From Xanthomonas sp. 3793 (GTDB lineage Bacteria > Pseudomonadota > Gammaproteobacteria > Xanthomonadales > Xanthomonadaceae), in the NCBI RefSeq assembly GCF_024806835.1, contig NZ_JANTYU010000007.1:1-64000 (forward strand): 64,000 bases of DNA, written 5' to 3'. Position 1 is the first letter of the stretch, and each line of letters begins with the position of its first letter. A program made the translations under genes and the position numbers. This document shows, in pieces, positions 60,949 to 64,000 of the stretch. Under the pieces are notes generated by a model, which made no database searches, was not told the DNA's origin, and was given only the letters and a program-made list of their open reading frames with translations.

Positions 60949-62220
60949 ATGCTGAGCATGCAACGCAGCGCCTCGTCCGACGGTGCCGGCGCACGCGCGG
61001 TGGCGCGCTGCGATGCATTGGGCGTGGCGCCCTATAGCGACACCCCGGGCGGACTGTTCCGCGCCTGGCTCAGCCCGGCGCACCGCGCCGCCATCGCGCA
61101 GGTCAGCGAGTGGATGCGCCAGGCCGGCATGCAGGTGCGTCTGGACGCGGCGGCAAACCTGATCGGCCGCTACGACGGCACCCATGCCGACGCACCGGCG
61201 CTGCTGATCGGCAGCCATCTGGACAGCGTGCGCGATGCCGGCCGCTACGACGGCCCGCTCGGCATCCTGCTCGGTATCGAATGCGTGGCCGCACTGCAGG
61301 CGCAAGCGCGGCGCTTGCCATTCGCCATCGAAGTCATCGCCTTCGGCGACGAAGAAGGGTCGCGCTTTTCCGCCTCCATGTTCTGCAGCCGCGCGGTGGC
61401 CGGCACGCTCGACCCGACCACGTTGGCGGTGACCGACGCCGCCGGCATCGACGTCGCCAGCGCGCTGGCAGACTGGGATCTGGACATCGCGCAGATCCAG
61501 CGCGCCGCGCGCGCCCCGGGCAGCGTGCTGGCGTATCTGGAGACCCATATCGAACAAGGCCCGGTGCTCGAGGCAGCAGGCCTGCCGGTGGGCATCGTCA
61601 CCGCGATCGCCGCGCAACGCCGGTTTGCGCTGCGCTTCGACGGCCGCGCGGGGCATGCCGGCACCACCACGATGGCGCTGCGTCGCGATGCCCTGAGTGC
61701 AGCGGCCGAAGCGTTGCTGGCGATCGAGCGCATCGCACGCGATGGCAGCGACGATCTGGTCGCCACCGTCGGCAAGCTGCAGCTCGCACCCGGCGCCGTC
61801 AACGTGGTGCCCGGCCGCGTGGACTGCACGCTGGATGTGCGCGCCGGCGATGACGCCACCCGCGACGCCGCCGTGCGTGCCATCGAACACGCACTGGCGC
61901 GCATCGGTGCGGCACGTGGCATCGCCATCGCCATCGACCCGCTGCAGGCCCTCGCCGCCAGCCCGTGCGCGGCGGCGCTGATGACCCGGCTCGAACACGC
62001 TGTCACTGCGCAGGGCATCGCCCCCCGGCGGCTGGTCTCCGGCGCCGGTCACGATGCGATGACCATGGCCGCGCTCTGCCCGACCGCGATGCTGTTCGTG
62101 CGCTGCGCCGGCGGCATCAGCCATCATCCGGACGAACACGTCGACCCGGGCGATGCCGAGGTCGCCCTGGCGGTCATGCGCCACTTCATCGAACACCTGG
62201 GAGCGCCCCTTGTCACCTGA
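60949..62220 (+). CDS. allC: Allantoate amidohydrolase (AllC/HpxK-like)
   Basis: 423 residues, M20 di-zinc amidase of the allantoate amidohydrolase/N-carbamoylase family. GSHLDSVRDAGRYDGPLGIL (His, Asp), IAFGDEEGSRFSASM (Glu pair), YLETHIEQGPVLEAAGLPVGIVTAIAAQ and GRAGHAGTTTM (His), ending ISHHPDEHVD. Releases ammonia and CO2 from allantoate to give ureidoglycine. First gene of a three-gene unit: its stop lies 8 bases inside the next gene. ATG at 60958 is an alternative start. Confidence 0.92.
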   Translation: MLSMQRSASSDGAGARAVARCDALGVAPYSDTPGGLFRAWLSPAHRAAIAQVSEWMRQAGMQVRLDAAANLIGRYDGTHADAPALLIGSHLDSVRDAGRYDGPLGILLGIECVAALQAQARRLPFAIEVIAFGDEEGSRFSASMFCSRAVAGTLDPTTLAVTDAAGIDVASALADWDLDIAQIQRAARAPGSVLAYLETHIEQGPVLEAAGLPVGIVTAIAAQRRFALRFDGRAGHAGTTTMALRRDALSAAAEALLAIERIARDGSDDLVATVGKLQLAPGAVNVVPGRVDCTLDVRAGDDATRDAAVRAIEHALARIGAARGIAIAIDPLQALAASPCAAALMTRLEHAVTAQGIAPRRLVSGAGHDAMTMAALCPTAMLFVRCAGGISHHPDEHVDPGDAEVALAVMRHFIEHLGAPLVT

Positions 62221-63466
62221 TCTGCGTCACCTGCACACCTTCGCCGAACTCGATCCTCCACAGCGCCTGTTGATGGGGCCGGGCCCGGTCAATGCGCATC
62301 CGCGCGTGCTGCGCGCGATGGCGGCCGATCTGCTGGGACAGTTCGACCCGGAAATGACCACCTACATGAACGAGGTGATGGCGCTCTACCGGCCCTTGTT
62401 CGGCACCGAGAATCGCTGGACGTTTCTGGTCGACGGCACTGCGCGTGCCGGCATCGAAGCGGCGCTGGTGTCGCTGGTGCAACCGGGCGACCGCGTGCTG
62501 GTGATCAACTTCGGCCGCTTCGGCCTGTTGCTCACCGAAATCCTGCAGCGCCTCGGCGCCGACGTGCACAGCGTGGATGCGCCATGGGGGCAGGTGGTAC
62601 CGCTGGCAGCCATTGCCGAGGCGATCGAACGGGTGGCGCCCAAGCTGGTGGCCACCGTGCACGGCGACACCTCCACCACCATGGCGCAGCCGCTCGATGG
62701 CCTGGGCGCGCTGTGCCGCACGGCCGGCGCGCTGAGTTACGTGGATGCCACCGCCACCATCGGCGGCATGGAGATCGCCAGCGATCGCTGGGACGTGGAC
62801 GTGGTGACCGGCGGCCTGCAGAAATGCCTGGGCGGGCCGTCCGGATCTGCACCGATCACCGTCTCCAACGCGGCAGCCGAGGCGATCTTCGCGCGCCGCC
62901 ATGTCGAACGCGGCATCGTGCGCGATGACATCGTCAATGGCCGCGGGCCGCGCATCGCTTCGAATTATTTCGACCTGGCGATGATCATGGATTACTGGTC
63001 GGACAAGCGCCTCAACCACCACACCGAGGCCACCACCATGCTATACGGCGCCCGCGAATGCGCACGCGTGGCGCTGCAGGAAGGCCTGCACGCACGCTTC
63101 GCGCGCCACGCCGCCGCCGGCCGTGCGGTGAGCGCCGGCGTCACCGCGATGGGCCTGGAGGTGTTTGGCGACGCAGCGCATCGCATGACCAATGTCACCG
63201 GCGTGGTGATCCCTGCAGGAATCGACAACGACGCCGTGCGTCGGCGCATGCGCGAGGATTTCGAGATCGAGATCGGCACCGCTTTCGGCCCGCTGCAAGG
63301 CAGGATCTGGCGTATCGGCGCGATGGGCTACAACGCGATGAAGCACAAGGTACTGATCACCCTGGCCGCGCTGGAAGCGGTGCTGCGCGCCGAGGGCTAC
63401 ACCTGCACACCAGGCCTGGCGGTGGAAGCCGCCCTGGCCGCCTGGCATGCGGAGCCGGCTGCATGA
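62210..63466 (+). CDS. pucG: (S)-ureidoglycine-glyoxylate aminotransferase (PucG/HpxJ-like)
   Basis: 418 residues if TTG at 62210 is used; GGGAG just upstream supports it, giving MSPDLRHLHTFAELDPPQRLLMGPGPVNAHPRVLRAM. Fold type I aminotransferase of the alanine-glyoxylate class: FGTENRWTFLVDGTARAGIEAAL, VHGDTSTTMAQPLDGL, DATATIGGMEI and catalytic Lys in GGLQKCLGGPSG, SNYFDLAMIMDYW, AFGPLQGRIWRIGAMGYNAM. It transfers the amino group of ureidoglycine to glyoxylate. The first 11 bases overlap allC and its stop overlaps the allantoinase start. Confidence 0.9.
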   Translation: MSPDLRHLHTFAELDPPQRLLMGPGPVNAHPRVLRAMAADLLGQFDPEMTTYMNEVMALYRPLFGTENRWTFLVDGTARAGIEAALVSLVQPGDRVLVINFGRFGLLLTEILQRLGADVHSVDAPWGQVVPLAAIAEAIERVAPKLVATVHGDTSTTMAQPLDGLGALCRTAGALSYVDATATIGGMEIASDRWDVDVVTGGLQKCLGGPSGSAPITVSNAAAEAIFARRHVERGIVRDDIVNGRGPRIASNYFDLAMIMDYWSDKRLNHHTEATTMLYGARECARVALQEGLHARFARHAAAGRAVSAGVTAMGLEVFGDAAHRMTNVTGVVIPAGIDNDAVRRRMREDFEIEIGTAFGPLQGRIWRIGAMGYNAMKHKVLITLAALEAVLRAEGYTCTPGLAVEAALAAWHAEPAA

Positions 63467-64000
63467 GCGCGATGCGCGATCTGGTCGGCTACGGCGCCAC
63501 ACCGCCGCCTGCGCAGTGGCCCGGTGGTGCGCGCATCGCGGTGCAGTTCGTCATCAATTACGAAGAAGGCGCGGAAAACTGCGTACTCAACGGCGATGCC
63601 GGCTCGGAAGCCTTCCTGTCGGAAATGGTCGGCGCACAAGCGCAGCCCGGCGCACGCGCCATCGCCATGGAAAGCCTGTACGAGTACGGCAGCCGCGCCG
63701 GGTTCTGGCGGCTGCATCGGCTGTTCGCCGCACGCGCGGTGCCGGTGACCGTGTTCGGCGTTGCGAACGCGCTTGCCGCCAATCCAGAAGCAGTGGCCGC
63801 GATGCAGGCCGCCGACTGGGAAATCGCCAGCCACGGGCTGCGCTGGATCGACTATCAACACATCGACGAGGCCACCGAGCGCGCGCATATCGCGCAGGCC
63901 ATCGCCTTGCACACACGCGTTACCGGCAGCCGCCCACTGGGCTGGTACCAGGGCCGCACCAGCCCCAACACCGCACGGCTGATCGCCGAAGAAGGCGGCT
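63463..64000 (+). CDS. puuE: PuuE-type allantoinase, N-terminal part
   Basis: 179 codons before the window edge; ATG overlaps the upstream stop (ATGA). RIAVQFVINYEEGAENCVLNGDAGSEAFLSEMVG and SLYEYGSRAGFWRLHRLFAARAVPVTVFGVANALAANPEAV with WEIASHGLRWIDYQHI are the polysaccharide-deacetylase-like (NodB) fold of PuuE, the metal-poor allantoinase described in Pseudomonas. It hydrolyses allantoin to allantoate, the substrate of the first gene in the unit. The end lies outside. Confidence 0.9.
   Translation, partial: MSAMRDLVGYGATPPPAQWPGGARIAVQFVINYEEGAENCVLNGDAGSEAFLSEMVGAQAQPGARAIAMESLYEYGSRAGFWRLHRLFAARAVPVTVFGVANALAANPEAVAAMQAADWEIASHGLRWIDYQHIDEATERAHIAQAIALHTRVTGSRPLGWYQGRTSPNTARLIAEEGG

Overview
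The window looks like a chromosomal segment of a Xanthomonas species. I infer this from the high GC content, the OprO-type porin with a Pho box, the XVIPCD-type protein (a domain best known from Xanthomonadaceae type IV secretion effectors), a DUF1852/MesX methionine synthase module, and several CGEP-like or CMF-like secreted proteins. No rRNA, tRNA or CRISPR array is visible. No database search was possible, so family calls rest on reading motifs.

Layout. 0-5.9 kb: the end of an IS3-family element at the left border, then small orphan genes (membrane, RDD, Cys-rich and DUF5329 proteins) and a coupled DUF6436-like/chemoreceptor pair on the minus strand. 6.3-9.9 kb: a single-cysteine HxlR regulator divergent from a quinone-oxidoreductase-like gene across a perfect dyad, then a phosphate-regulated OprO/OprP porin. 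10.4-18.2 kb: small enzymes and regulators (DUF1801, DHFR-like, DUF4259, two MDR dehydrogenases, two SDRs, TetR and WYL regulators). 18.5-18.7 kb: a decayed copy of the porin 3' end. 18.8-23.6 kb: a methionine module of mesD, mesX (DUF1852) and an msuE-like flavin reductase, divergent from a MetR-like LysR gene and an MTHFR-like gene. 23.9-37.9 kb: a secreted CMF-like hydrolase, a HIRAN protein, purU, an orphan XVIPCD protein with a 25-codon leader, two oxidoreductases, a sirtuin, hydrolase/MerR and MFS/LysR divergent pairs, VOC proteins and TatD.

38.1-48.0 kb: first half of a purine-nitrogen pathway. An HpxR-like LysR regulator is divergent from the Rieske oxygenase HpxD and reductase HpxE. 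It is followed by an AzgA-type purine permease, an exported adenosine deaminase, an apparent HpxX-HpxY fusion amidase and the Ntn hydrolase HpxW. 48.0-60.3 kb: an AT-richer island with small orphan genes, then a GvpU-like protein, a cytosolic-PLA2-like lipase, a glutamyl-endopeptidase-like S9 protease, a Tat-lipoprotein alpha/beta hydrolase, LysR regulators and an MFS exporter. 60.9-64 kb: second purine block of allantoate amidohydrolase, ureidoglycine-glyoxylate aminotransferase and a PuuE-type allantoinase that runs off the right edge, all with overlapping stops and starts.

Inferred integration: extracellular adenosine is deaminated by the exported enzyme, purine bases enter through the NCS2 permease, HpxDE performs an oxygenase-based (hypo)xanthine oxidation, and PuuE, AllC/HpxK and PucG/HpxJ degrade allantoin. 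HpxXY and HpxW act on amide end products such as oxamate. Urate oxidation genes are not in the window. The strongest items for follow-up are the HpxX-HpxY fusion, the oxygen-dependent MesD/MesX module beside an MTHFR-like gene, the orphan XVIPCD protein, and several clear regulator-operator pairs.
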